DNA of 64,000 nucleotides, from the NCBI RefSeq assembly GCF_043729335.1, contig NZ_JAYTLQ010000013.1, positions 73,749 through 137,748 on the forward strand, read 5' to 3'. Positions within the stretch are counted from its first letter, which is position 1. Each line of letters starts with the position of its first letter. The notes beneath the pieces are model-generated. The model had not been told where the DNA came from and did not search any database. It saw nothing but the letters and a program-made list of their open reading frames with translations. Below, one piece after another: positions 24,269 to 33,042 of this stretch. This DNA is from Crenothrix sp043729335 (lineage in GTDB: Bacteria > Pseudomonadota > Gammaproteobacteria > Methylococcales > Methylomonadaceae). A program made the position numbers and the translations under genes.

Positions 24269-24302
24269 CTAAACATCCTCATAAAGCACAATGTTATCCA
24301 AC
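24199..24302. repeat. 36-bp direct repeat spanning the Uma2 gene 3' end
   Basis: The sequence starting CGCTAAACATCCTCATAAAG occurs at 24199-24234 and again at 24267-24302, 68 bp apart and identical over 36 bp. The second copy contains the stop codon and last eleven or so codons of the Uma2 gene. The first is therefore a relic of a partial tandem duplication, or of a former second gene. Confidence 0.85.
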
Positions 24303-24826
24303 ACCAACCCAACGCTCTCAAACTCAATTGGCGCATCGCCATCAAACTCATACAGCACCCAATGGCCGGTATTATCCAAACGGAAGCTATCCACCTTGCG
24401 TTTAATCGGGTTAATCAGCATATATTCCTGCAAGGAAGCAAACTGCCGGTATTTCTCAAACTTATCACCCCGATCATACGCTTCGGTTGATTCCGATAGC
24501 ACCTCAACAATCAAGCGGGGTTCAGACATAAAAAGCTCGGCTTGATGGTCTTGTTCCGAACATGTTACAAACACATCAGGATAAAAAAAAGCATTGGCCG
24601 TTTGCAGCTTTACTTTCATATCCGCCATGTAAACACGGCAAGGCGTGCCTTTAAGATGCTGCTTAAGTACGGCAAACACATTACCCGCCACCGTTGCATG
24701 TTGGCGTGTTACTCCAACCATTGCAAAAATTTCGTTATCAACAAATTCGTGTCGGGTCGGCTGATTAGCTTCCCAGCTCAAGAAATCATCAGTTGTCATG
24801 GGTTCAACAGTTGCTGCATGAGCCAT
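24269..24826 (-). CDS. Uma2 family endonuclease-like protein
   Basis: Protein of 185 residues of the Uma2 (DUF820) family, which has a PD-(D/E)XK nuclease fold. Visible motifs are TTDDFLSWEANQPTRHEFVDNEIFAM at the N-terminus, FFYPDVFVTC (catalytic Asp), and LIVEVLSESTEAYDRGDKFEKYRQ (E-x-L-S-x-S-T with following Lys). The function of bacterial Uma2 proteins is mostly unknown; they are often in multiple copies and tied to mobile DNA. A second member lies at 37357. Confidence 0.88.
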   Translation of the reverse strand: MAHAATVEPMTTDDFLSWEANQPTRHEFVDNEIFAMVGVTRQHATVAGNVFAVLKQHLKGTPCRVYMADMKVKLQTANAFFYPDVFVTCSEQDHQAELFMSEPRLIVEVLSESTEAYDRGDKFEKYRQFASLQEYMLINPIKRKVDSFRLDNTGHWVLYEFDGDAPIEFESVGLVLDNIVLYEDV

Positions 24827-25029
24827 TGGTTTATCTCACTGCCTGTATTAAAAAGCGATTCTATGCTAAAAATAAACCTAACAACAAGCGCTTGTTTAGC
24901 ACACGGCGTTATAGTGTGAAGCCAAAAGGCATTGGCTTAGTGATAAGTCCATAGCTGTTGCATTTTATTCCATGAAAGAACCCGCACACCCCGTGTGTTA
25001 AAATATTTTGTTTTTGGAATTTTTAAAGC

Positions 25030-26007
25030 ATGACGATTAACCCGCCCCTAAACAGAAGCTTTTGCGTTGCACCGATGATGGATTGGACTGATCGGCATTG
25101 CCGTTATTTTCATCGGCTGATGTCACAACATGCGCTGTTGTACACCGAAATGGTGACGACGGGTGCGTTAATTCATGGCGACAGCCACCGATTTTTGCAA
25201 TTTAATCCTGAGGAAAATCCGCTGGCTTTGCAATTGGGCGGCAGCAATCCACAAGATTTAGCCACTTGCGCAAAAATGGCCGAAGATTACGGTTATGACG
25301 AAGTGAACCTGAATGTCGGTTGCCCCAGTGAGCGGGTGCAAAATGGTCGTTTTGGGGCTTGTTTAATGGTGGAACCTGATCTGGTTGCCGATTGTGTGGC
25401 GGCAATGAAGCAGGCGGTTGCTATCCCAGTTACCGTTAAATCCAGAATTGGTGTGGATGATAAGGATTCGTATGAAGAGCTGTGTGTGTTTGTGAGCACC
25501 ATTGCCAAGGCGGGTTGCGAGACGTTTATTGTCCATGCCAGAAAAGCCTGGTTAAGTGGTTTGTCGCCTAAGGAAAATAGGGAGGTTCCGCCGTTACGCT
25601 ACGATGTAGTGTATCAATTAAAAACGGATTTTCCGCAGCTTGAAATTATCCTTAACGGCGGGATTACATCACTAGATCAGGCTGAAGAAGTGTTGCGGCA
25701 TATTGATGGCGTAATGATGGGGCGGGAAGCCTATCATAATCCTTATTTATTGGCTGAGGTGGATAGGCGATTTTTTGGGGTACAGGCTGAACCGCCATCA
25801 CGTGAGGCTATTTTAGAGTTATTAATACCTTATGTTCAACGGCAACTTAAAGCCGGTGTGCGTTTAAACAGTGTGTCGCGGCATATTTTGGGCTTGTTTC
25901 ATGGTATGCCAGGGGGTAGATTGTGGCGGCGGCATCTCAGTGAGAATGCCTGTAAGCTTGGTGCGGATGAGACGATTTTGTACAAGCCTTTAAGTTTAGA
26001 ACATTGA
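25030..26007 (+). CDS. dusA: tRNA-dihydrouridine synthase A
   Basis: Protein of 325 residues that reduces uridines 20/20a of tRNA using FMN. The N-terminal VAPMMDWTDRHCRYFHRL and YTEMVTTGAL are typical of DusA. The catalytic Cys lies in NVGCPSERVQNGRFGACLM, with FMN-binding KSRIG, VHARKAWLSGLSPKENREVPPL and NGGI, MMGREAYHNP. Length fits the family. The gene is single, with its own upstream region; the next gene is a hypothetical pair. Confidence 0.95.
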   Translation: MTINPPLNRSFCVAPMMDWTDRHCRYFHRLMSQHALLYTEMVTTGALIHGDSHRFLQFNPEENPLALQLGGSNPQDLATCAKMAEDYGYDEVNLNVGCPSERVQNGRFGACLMVEPDLVADCVAAMKQAVAIPVTVKSRIGVDDKDSYEELCVFVSTIAKAGCETFIVHARKAWLSGLSPKENREVPPLRYDVVYQLKTDFPQLEIILNGGITSLDQAEEVLRHIDGVMMGREAYHNPYLLAEVDRRFFGVQAEPPSREAILELLIPYVQRQLKAGVRLNSVSRHILGLFHGMPGGRLWRRHLSENACKLGADETILYKPLSLEH

Positions 26008-26110
26008 TAAAAACAAATAACCGGTCAGTTTTAGATTAGCTTTGGTGCGCCAACAAAAGGTTACATTCCAAACTTAAGCTCATGTTTTATATACGGCTCA
26101 GGAGAAATTA

Positions 26111-26407
26111 ATGAGAGAGGATGATAAGGTATTGATTGATTTTTGCAGACAACAATACCGTGAGTTTAAAGTGGATGACTGGATTTCATTAAGCCATATT
26201 TCCGAACAGTTAAAGGTAGCAGCATTGTTTCTTAAGGGCACGACTTGGTACAAAAGGGATCAGGAATTGGGGATGGTATGTTATCAATGGGGCTTAGAAT
26301 TAAAACAATTGCCGGTTCTGGTTAAACAATATCGGTTCGATTGTGCGCGTTTTTCCGGCATGCTAAAAAAACAAATTCAGTTTGATGGACAAGGGTTCAA
26401 ACTATGA
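26111..26407 (+). CDS. Small hypothetical protein paired with nucleotidyltransferase-like protein
   Basis: Protein of 98 residues, not recognised. It is basic and helical with several Trp residues (DDWISL, TTWYKRDQ, YQWGLEL). An AGGAGA ribosome-binding sequence lies before the ATG. Its stop overlaps the start of the next gene by 4 nt (ATGA), so the two are translationally coupled. The layout of a small basic protein followed by a nucleotidyltransferase-fold protein is like type II or IV toxin-antitoxin pairs (inference). Confidence 0.6.
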   Translation: MREDDKVLIDFCRQQYREFKVDDWISLSHISEQLKVAALFLKGTTWYKRDQELGMVCYQWGLELKQLPVLVKQYRFDCARFSGMLKKQIQFDGQGFKL

Positions 26408-27018
26408 ATGCTAGCCAAGTATGTTTGCATAACGCCCTCAAAGTCATGGTCGAAAAAATAGCAACGGTGCTCCAGTCTTACGGTTACCGGGGTGAGCCTG
26501 TCAAAATGATTTTGGCGGGGGGAATGGCCATGAATTATTATTGTGGCACTCGATACACTGAAGATGTAGATGCGGTATTTTCACGAAAAATATTATTGCC
26601 CTATGAAGATTTGCTGGTCAATTACATTCGGGAAGACGGTTCAGAAGGTTTTATTTATTTTGATACTAATTACACGCCCACACTTTCGTTAATGCACGAA
26701 AATTATGAAGAGGATATTGTCCTTTATTCTGAAGCGCAGATTGAAGGAGCACCCATCAGTCACAACGACAGTGTTATTCAGTTGTATTGTCTAGCCCCAA
26801 TTGATTTGGCGCTTTCCAAAATAGCGCGCTTTTCGGAGCAAGATGTTGAAGATATTCTGGAGTTAGCCAGACGGCATTATTTTTCGGCGGATGAATTGAA
26901 AGCTAAGGGTTTAGAGGCGCTTGGATATTATATCGGCAATATCCAATCCGTAGAAAACGGTATCCATCTGATATGCGAAAAAATCAAATGCGATTTATCT
27001 GATTCAAATAATCGATAA
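26404..27018 (+). CDS. Nucleotidyltransferase-fold protein (DUF6036-like)
   Basis: Protein of 204 residues. The start of the fold is seen in MILAGGMAMNYYCGTRYTEDVDAVFS (about residues 34-59), which carries the G-G-x-A and T-x-D-x-D features of the nucleotidyltransferase superfamily. A later LAPIDLALSKIARFSEQDVEDI matches the DUF6036/AbiEii-like pattern of a helical region after the catalytic domain. Such proteins are often the toxin-like half of two-gene defence or toxin-antitoxin units. The upstream 98-residue partner overlaps by 4 nt. Confidence 0.72.
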   Translation: MNASQVCLHNALKVMVEKIATVLQSYGYRGEPVKMILAGGMAMNYYCGTRYTEDVDAVFSRKILLPYEDLLVNYIREDGSEGFIYFDTNYTPTLSLMHENYEEDIVLYSEAQIEGAPISHNDSVIQLYCLAPIDLALSKIARFSEQDVEDILELARRHYFSADELKAKGLEALGYYIGNIQSVENGIHLICEKIKCDLSDSNNR

Positions 27019-27095
27019 TATATTTTTGAATAAAACATCGGCCAAATAGCATCAAACATGTAAAATCAATTACTCAAGCAAACAGGAGTTGTATT

Positions 27096-27767
27096 ATGAA
27101 AACCCCCAAAATTGTGTTGTTTGCAGTGATCGTCGTTTTAATCATCATTTTTTTCAGTTTTGATCTTCAGCGCTATTTAACTTTAGAGGCGTTGAAATCC
27201 CAGCAAGCCAGTATTGAAACTTACCGCAATGCCCATCCTGTTTTGATAGTGGCTATTTATAGCGTGATCTACATAGCGGTAACCGGCTTATCGTTACCCG
27301 GTGCCACCATCTTGACGCTAGCCGGTGGCGCAGTGTTTGGTTTGTGGTGGGGAACGTTGATAGTGTCCTTTGCCTCCAGTACTGGCGCGACACTGGCATT
27401 TTTGGCGGCACGGTTTTTGTTTCAGGATGTCGTTAACTCACGCTTTGGCACACGGTTACAGGCCATTGATGAAGGCATTCAGAGGGAAGGGCCGTTTTAT
27501 TTGTTTACCTTACGCTTAGTTCCGTTGTTTCCGTTTTTTATGATTAATCTGGCAATGGGCTTGACGGCAATAAAAACCTGGACATTTTACTGGGTCAGCC
27601 AAGTGGGCATGCTGGCCGGAACGCTGGTGTATGTGAATGCCGGTACACAGTTGGCCAAAGTTGATTCCTTATCCGGAATTTTGTCCCCGCCCTTGGTAGC
27701 TTCCTTTGTTTTATTAGGTGTTTTCCCACTATTAGCCAAAAAAATGCTGGAGGCTATTAAATCATGA
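27096..27767 (+). CDS. TVP38/TMEM64 (DedA-like) membrane protein
   Basis: Protein of 223 residues with about six membrane segments and the SNARE-associated/VTT signature: GLSLPGATILTLAGGAVFGLWWGT, then GATLAFLAARFL and LFTLRLVPLFPFFMINLAMGL. Family members act in membrane lipid handling; in bacteria the substrate is unclear. The stop overlaps the start of the flavin oxidoreductase by 4 nt. The two are often neighbours or fused in proteobacteria, which suggests a shared pathway. Confidence 0.88.
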   Translation: MKTPKIVLFAVIVVLIIIFFSFDLQRYLTLEALKSQQASIETYRNAHPVLIVAIYSVIYIAVTGLSLPGATILTLAGGAVFGLWWGTLIVSFASSTGATLAFLAARFLFQDVVNSRFGTRLQAIDEGIQREGPFYLFTLRLVPLFPFFMINLAMGLTAIKTWTFYWVSQVGMLAGTLVYVNAGTQLAKVDSLSGILSPPLVASFVLLGVFPLLAKKMLEAIKS

Positions 27768-29242
27768 GCGACTCACACCAATGGCAAAAACCCAAGCAAT
27801 TTGACAACAACCTGATTGTCATAGGGGCAGGTTCAGGCGGTTTGGTTACGGCTTATATCGCCGCAGCCGTTAAAGCTAAAGTCACTTTGATTGAAAAACA
27901 TAAAATGGGTGGCGATTGTTTGAATACCGGTTGCGTACCTTCCAAAGCGTTGATCCGGTCTGCGAAATGGTTGTCGCATTTAAAACGTTCGAAAGAATTT
28001 GGTATTAAACAGGCCAGTGCCGATTTTGATTTCGCCGATGTCATGGAGCGGGTGCAATCGGTCATTAAAATTGTCGAGCCTCATGATTCTATTCAGCGCT
28101 ACACTGAGTTAGGGGTCAATGTAATTACCGGGGAAGCTAAGATAATTTCTCCGTGGCAAGTTGAAGTCAAAATGGCTGAGGGCGTTAAAACGTTAACGAC
28201 CCGATCTATTGTCATTGCGACAGGTTCGAGGCCTTTGGTGCCGCCTATACCGGGTATTGAAAACATTCAACCGCTTACTTCAGAAAATATCTGGGCTTTG
28301 CGCGAATTACCCAAACGCCTGTTGGTATTGGGGGGTGGCCCCATTGGCTGTGAATTAGCGCAATGCTTTGCTCGGTTCAACAGTCAGGTGACGCAAGTGG
28401 AAATGGCCTCACGGTTGTTGGTGCGGGAAGACTTGGATGCAGCGGAAATGCTAATGATACGTTTTCGGGAAGAGGGCATGGATCTACGCCTCGAACACGT
28501 CGCCAAAGAATTTATTATTGAAAACGGCGAAAAAATCCTCATTGCCGAACATAAAGGTCAAAGCGTTAAAATACCGTTTGATCAAGTGCTGTTTGCGCTA
28601 GGTCGAAGTGCCAATATTAAAGACTACGGATTAGAAGAGCTGGATATTGCCGTATCGGCTCACAAAACTATTGCTACCAATGGTTTTCAGGAAACTAATT
28701 ATCCTAATATCTATGCCGTAGGCGATGTTGCAGGGCCTTACCAATTTACCCATACTGCTTCACATCAGGCTTGGTATGCCGCCGTCAATGCGTTGTTCGG
28801 TCAGTTCAAAAGATTCCGTACCGATTATTCAGTCATTCCGTGGTCGACATTTACTGATCCGGAAGTGGCACGAGTCGGCTTGAACGAGCAAGAGGCCAAA
28901 AAACAAGGCATTGCTTATGAAGTGACGACTTACGGCATTGATGAGCTTGATCGAGCCATTGCCGACGGTGAGGCGCAGGGTTTCGTGAAAATTTTGACGC
29001 AGCCCGGTAAGGATAAAATCCTGGGCGTTACTATTGTGGGTGAGCATGCCGGTGATTTGATGGCCGAATTCGTTCTGGCCATGAAGCATGGCATTGGCTT
29101 AAACAAGATTCTGGGAACCATCCATATTTACCCGACGCTTGCCGAAGCCAACAAAAATGCCGCGGGTGTTTGGAAGCGCCAGCATGCACCGCAACTTTTA
29201 CTGCGTATTTTGGCTAAATACCATGCTTGGCGTCGAGGTTGA
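27764..29242 (+). CDS. Mercuric reductase-like pyridine nucleotide-disulfide oxidoreductase
   Basis: Protein of 492 residues of the class I flavin disulfide reductases. FAD-binding GAGSGGLVTAYIAA is followed by the redox pair in GGDCLNTGCVPSKALIRSAK. The NAD(P) site is VLGGGPIGCELAQCF, then AVGDVAGPYQFTHTASHQA. The C-terminal HIYPTLAEANKNAAG replaces the H-P-T-x-S-E of lipoamide dehydrogenases. It lacks the N-terminal HMA domain and the C-terminal Cys pair of true MerA, so mercury reduction is unlikely. The substrate is unknown; linked to the TVP38 protein gene by a 4-nt overlap. Confidence 0.85.
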   Translation: MSDSHQWQKPKQFDNNLIVIGAGSGGLVTAYIAAAVKAKVTLIEKHKMGGDCLNTGCVPSKALIRSAKWLSHLKRSKEFGIKQASADFDFADVMERVQSVIKIVEPHDSIQRYTELGVNVITGEAKIISPWQVEVKMAEGVKTLTTRSIVIATGSRPLVPPIPGIENIQPLTSENIWALRELPKRLLVLGGGPIGCELAQCFARFNSQVTQVEMASRLLVREDLDAAEMLMIRFREEGMDLRLEHVAKEFIIENGEKILIAEHKGQSVKIPFDQVLFALGRSANIKDYGLEELDIAVSAHKTIATNGFQETNYPNIYAVGDVAGPYQFTHTASHQAWYAAVNALFGQFKRFRTDYSVIPWSTFTDPEVARVGLNEQEAKKQGIAYEVTTYGIDELDRAIADGEAQGFVKILTQPGKDKILGVTIVGEHAGDLMAEFVLAMKHGIGLNKILGTIHIYPTLAEANKNAAGVWKRQHAPQLLLRILAKYHAWRRG

Positions 29243-29300
29243 AAATACCATTGCAGTAGAAGTAATTTGAAAAAAATATCTGCAATAAGTGATTTATAGC

Positions 29301-30404
29301 TTATCGATTGTATAACGATAACACCTGTCGAACGTAATTGCGTGTTTCAGGATAAGGTGGAATGGAGTTGTTGTATTTCATCACGGTATGCTCACCCGCA
29401 TTGTAAGCGGCGACGGCTAAGTCCATATTCGAGTTAAACAAATCCAGCAAATAGCGCAAGTAGCGGGTGCCGCCATTAATATTTTGAGTGGGATCGTTTC
29501 GGTTTGTTACCCCATATTGTTTAGCTGTTCCAGGCATTAACTGCATTAAACCCACTGCACCCGCAGAAGACGTTGCATTGGCATTGTAAGCCGATTCGGT
29601 TTGAATGACCGCATGCACCAATTTTTCATCTACCTGATGTCGTTGTGCAGCTTGGGCAATTAAGTGATTAAATTGTGACTTTTTTTCAGATTGGGATGGG
29701 TTGAAACTGCTGCTTTTTGTCAGGAACATTGTTTTCGGCGCACACGGGCCTGTTGAAATAGTTGTCAAAATTCTTTCATGGTTAAGCAGCTTTGTTGAGC
29801 TTCTGGGTATATTTCTGCCAAAATTCAGTGTGCCCCGTCCGCTAGCATGCAGTGAGTTTAGTTTACTTATTGAAGTGCTATGGAGCCGATTATAAAAATA
29901 AGACCGGATTTGTGCCGTGGAATAAGGTATCTGCATTTTGGCTTTTTTATACGCTATGGGTTTCCAATGCTTACCTCTAAGAGCCGTATTTCTAAGTCCA
30001 TCTAGGCATTCGCCTTCTATGAATCTGGTCGGTTGCTGGCCTAGTGATTTATGAATTTTTTGATATTGTTCAATAATATTACGGTTGTTTGCCAGAAATT
30101 GTTTAGTATCGGTGCCATTTTGTTTTTGAAGTTTGGGTAAGCTTTCTGAGCTTGCGTTGTATTTGCTGTAAATTTTTTTGAATTTAGCTTGTGAAGATTT
30201 TACCTCCGTCATATTTTCTGGCTGTAACGTAGCGTCAATTTTTGATGGGTTAATTTTTACTGCATCTTGCTGGACTTTTACCTGTTCATTTGCAACAAGA
30301 TTTAGGTCGGTCTTACTATTTGATGCACAGCCTGCGCATAAAATAATAAAACTACTGAGTACACACCAAACGACAATTTTCTTCAGAAAGAAGACAGCAA
30401 ACAT
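29301..30404 (-). CDS. Lytic transglycosylase lipoprotein
   Basis: Protein of 367 residues. A hydrophobic signal ends in the lipobox SFIILCAGC. A long linker of about 210 residues rich in Ser, Lys and Gln follows, then a C-terminal SLT domain (about 250-367) with catalytic Glu in HAVIQTESAYNANATSS, then GAVGLMQLMPGTAKQYGV and AVAAYNAGE. It cleaves peptidoglycan glycan strands to anhydromuropeptides. The SLT domain is nearly identical to that of the gene at 31030, while the N-terminal parts differ strongly. Confidence 0.9.
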   Translation of the reverse strand: MFAVFFLKKIVVWCVLSSFIILCAGCASNSKTDLNLVANEQVKVQQDAVKINPSKIDATLQPENMTEVKSSQAKFKKIYSKYNASSESLPKLQKQNGTDTKQFLANNRNIIEQYQKIHKSLGQQPTRFIEGECLDGLRNTALRGKHWKPIAYKKAKMQIPYSTAQIRSYFYNRLHSTSISKLNSLHASGRGTLNFGRNIPRSSTKLLNHERILTTISTGPCAPKTMFLTKSSSFNPSQSEKKSQFNHLIAQAAQRHQVDEKLVHAVIQTESAYNANATSSAGAVGLMQLMPGTAKQYGVTNRNDPTQNINGGTRYLRYLLDLFNSNMDLAVAAYNAGEHTVMKYNNSIPPYPETRNYVRQVLSLYNR

Positions 30405-31029
30405 AGTGAGCTTCCCGGGGGTTATTTTATTTAAGGATGATTATCGCCTTATCCATGGAAATAAAGCGATGTTTATTTCAATCGCTCTAAAAAAGCGAGA
30501 TAATTTTCAAGCTTGTCGCCCAGCTAACAGCTTTTAGTCGATTGGAATTGTTAACTAATTTTCAAAAAATAATAGAGGGGGTTTTTTCTCCATTTATGAC
30601 GGTAATGGCTGAGCAAGTTATCGAAATTCTTGGTTTAGGAATTTTAAATTATTTTAACTCGAAGAGTTTAATGAATTATGCACACTCAAAATATAAAGCA
30701 AAATTCATGCCTTGTATTTATTTTTATATCAAATCAATCAGTTATTGATTTAAATTGTTTTGCGGAGTAAAAGAGCGAAGTTATTGGCAGATTAGTGTAA
30801 AAAATAACTACATTTTTGTGGGTTGCTAATAGAAAAAATTAGCAGGAAGTATTGCGTAACCTACATTAATTCATTAGCTTACGAATGAGAGAGTTTTGAT
30901 ATATATTAGAATGGAACACCCAAAGGTGTTTAAATGGTGTCTATACAGAGTTATAACTCTAAGATGTTAATTTTATTGACACTATTTGACAAAAAACCTT
31001 GATGACTTGCACTATGCCAGATAGCGTGT
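30405..31029. other. Long gene-free gap between two lytic transglycosylase genes
   Basis: 625 bp of AT-rich sequence. A 68-codon ORF on the plus strand has no ribosome-binding site or recognisable similarity and is not supported. Nothing else was recognised; it may be the remains of a lost gene between the two duplicated copies. Confidence 0.5.
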
Positions 31030-31830
31030 CTACCTATTATACAAGGATAACACTTGGCGTACATAATTGCGGGTTTCAGGGTAAGGCGGAATAGAGTTAT
31101 GGTGTTTCATTACCGCATTTTCCCCGGCATTGTAAGCGGCGACTGCCAAGTCCATATTCGAGTTAAACAAATCCAGTAAATACCGTAAGTACTTTGTTCC
31201 ACCATTAATATTTTGTCCTGGGTCATGACGGTCGGTCACACCGTATTGCCTTGCGGTTCCGGGCATTAGCTGCATTAATCCCACCGCACCGGCAGAGGAA
31301 ATGGCGTTGGCATTGTAAGCTGATTCGGTTTGAATGACGGCATGCACCAGTTTTTCATCCACCTGATGGCGTTGTGCGGCTAGGGTAATTAATTCGTTAA
31401 ACTGAGATTTTTTTGCAGAACGGGAGGCGCTATAGGGATTGCTTTTCGGCCAAGTTGAGGTTTTTGGTTCACAGGAGCGTATAGATATTGTTGTTAAACC
31501 GCGGGCATCATGAGATACCTTGGCCGCGCCGCACGAGGGATCCTGGCGAGGAGCATTCAAGCGTTCGCGCTCACCGTAATGCATAAAGCCCAGTGTGCCT
31601 GTTGACGACACTGCCGTGCGGTTATAAGAAAAAGGCCGGGATTTAATGCTGGAGTCTTCTGAGCGTGTCTTGATTTTTCTATGATCCGTCAACTTCCAAT
31701 CGTTACTAAGCCCCGCCGATTTATTGGTGAATAAAATACCCCCAGTGGCATTTTGATACCGGTAATAGCTCTCGGCTAACAGATTATTGGAAACCAGCAA
31801 TGTGCCTAAAAAAACTGTCATTCTTATCAT
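31030..31830 (-). CDS. Lytic transglycosylase with DUF4124-like N-terminus
   Basis: Protein of 266 residues. A cleavable signal peptide (about residues 1-18) is followed by a short domain with YYRYQNATGGILFTNKSAG, as in DUF4124-type envelope proteins. The C-terminal SLT domain (about 150-266) has the catalytic Glu in HAVIQTESAYNANAISS and the GLMQLMPGTARQYGV and AAYNAGEN motifs. It should act in the periplasm on peptidoglycan. The gene lies 9 nt downstream of purT on the same strand, so they are probably co-transcribed. Confidence 0.9.
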   Translation of the reverse strand: MIRMTVFLGTLLVSNNLLAESYYRYQNATGGILFTNKSAGLSNDWKLTDHRKIKTRSEDSSIKSRPFSYNRTAVSSTGTLGFMHYGERERLNAPRQDPSCGAAKVSHDARGLTTISIRSCEPKTSTWPKSNPYSASRSAKKSQFNELITLAAQRHQVDEKLVHAVIQTESAYNANAISSAGAVGLMQLMPGTARQYGVTDRHDPGQNINGGTKYLRYLLDLFNSNMDLAVAAYNAGENAVMKHHNSIPPYPETRNYVRQVLSLYNR

Positions 31831-31839
31831 GTTGACTAC

Positions 31840-33042
31840 CTAATATGCAGGGCGAATACCTACGGATTTTGCGGATGACACCGCTTTTTTTCTGGCTGCC
31901 TCAACCGTATCTGCAGTTGCCAGCGCAACCCCCATCCGCCTGTTTATTAGCGCTTCCGGTTTAGCAAATAATCTGATTTCAGTATTCGGCACAGCCAGTG
32001 CTTTATCCAGCCCTTCATACACCACATCTTTTGCTACTAGGTTGCTTAAGATAGGTACACTGGCTCCTGCCGTGTGTAATCGAGTATTTACCGGTAACCC
32101 TAAAATAGCTCTAGCATGTAATTCAAATTCATTTTGTTGCTGTGTTACCATCGTCACCATGCCGGTATCATGAGGTCTTGGACTGACTTCACTAAACCAG
32201 ACATTTTCACCCTGTACAAATAACTCGACACCAAATAAGCCCAAGCCGCCAATCTCTTCTGTTACTTTAAAGGCAATGTCTTGCGCTGTTTTTAGTGCTG
32301 CCGGATTCATTGCCTGCGGTTGCCAGCTTTCCCGATAATCGCCATTTTCCTGGTAATGCCCTATGGGCTCACAATAGTGTGTTTCAATCTTGCCGTGAGC
32401 GTTTAATGCCCGCACCACCAACAAGGTGATTTCAAAATCAAAATCGATCTTGGCTTCCGCAATCACTTTACCGGTATCGACGCGGCCACTGGATTTGGCG
32501 TAATCCCATGCCGCTTGCAGTTGGCCAACACTTTTAACCATCGATTGTCCTTTACCGGACGATGACATTGTTGGCTTTATAAAACAAGGATAGCCTATAT
32601 TATTTTCAACGGCGGTTTTTAATTCGGTAAAAGTTTCCGCAAATGCGTATTTTGAGGTGGGTATATTCAATTTTTCAGCCGCTAAAGCCCTTATGCCTTC
32701 ACGGTTCATCGTCAATTGTATAGCTCTTGCGTTAGGCACAACAACGCTAATGCCTTGTTGTTCAATTTCCACTAAGGCTTGTGTGGCAATGGCTTCAATT
32801 TCTGGAATAATAAAGTCCGGCTCTTCCAGGGCAATGATTTTTTTGATAGCCTCACTGTCAGTCATATCAATAACATGGCTGCGATGGGCGACGTGATGAG
32901 CCGGTGCGTTTGCGTAGCGATCCACAGCAATAACTTCTATGCCGTAGCGTTGCAATGCGATAGTCAATTCTTTGCCTAACTCGCCGCTGCCTAAAAGTAA
33001 GGCTTTGGTTGCGGAGTTAGATAATGCTGTGCCTATTTTCAT
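31840..33042 (-). CDS. purT: Formate-dependent phosphoribosylglycinamide formyltransferase
   Basis: Protein of 400 residues that uses formate and ATP to formylate GAR in purine synthesis. The N-terminal nucleotide-binding domain has LLGSGELGKELTIALQRYGIEVIAVDRYANAPA. The ATP-grasp region includes PCFIKPTMSSSGKGQS, and the C-terminal half has GLFGVELFVQGENVWFSEVSPRPHDTGMVT. Length fits PurT. Its start overlaps the stop of the MutS-like gene upstream by 4 nt. A formate-using enzyme suits a C1-metabolising cell but is not specific to one. Confidence 0.95.
   Translation of the reverse strand: MKIGTALSNSATKALLLGSGELGKELTIALQRYGIEVIAVDRYANAPAHHVAHRSHVIDMTDSEAIKKIIALEEPDFIIPEIEAIATQALVEIEQQGISVVVPNARAIQLTMNREGIRALAAEKLNIPTSKYAFAETFTELKTAVENNIGYPCFIKPTMSSSGKGQSMVKSVGQLQAAWDYAKSSGRVDTGKVIAEAKIDFDFEITLLVVRALNAHGKIETHYCEPIGHYQENGDYRESWQPQAMNPAALKTAQDIAFKVTEEIGGLGLFGVELFVQGENVWFSEVSPRPHDTGMVTMVTQQQNEFELHARAILGLPVNTRLHTAGASVPILSNLVAKDVVYEGLDKALAVPNTEIRLFAKPEALINRRMGVALATADTVEAARKKAVSSAKSVGIRPAY

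Noticed and set aside
27764..29242. Mercury resistance locus
   Set aside because: The reductase lacks the HMA domain and C-terminal Cys pair of MerA and no mer genes are near.
30542..30748. 68-codon plus-strand frame in the gap between transglycosylase genes
   Set aside because: No ribosome-binding site, no recognisable pattern, AT-rich random-looking composition.
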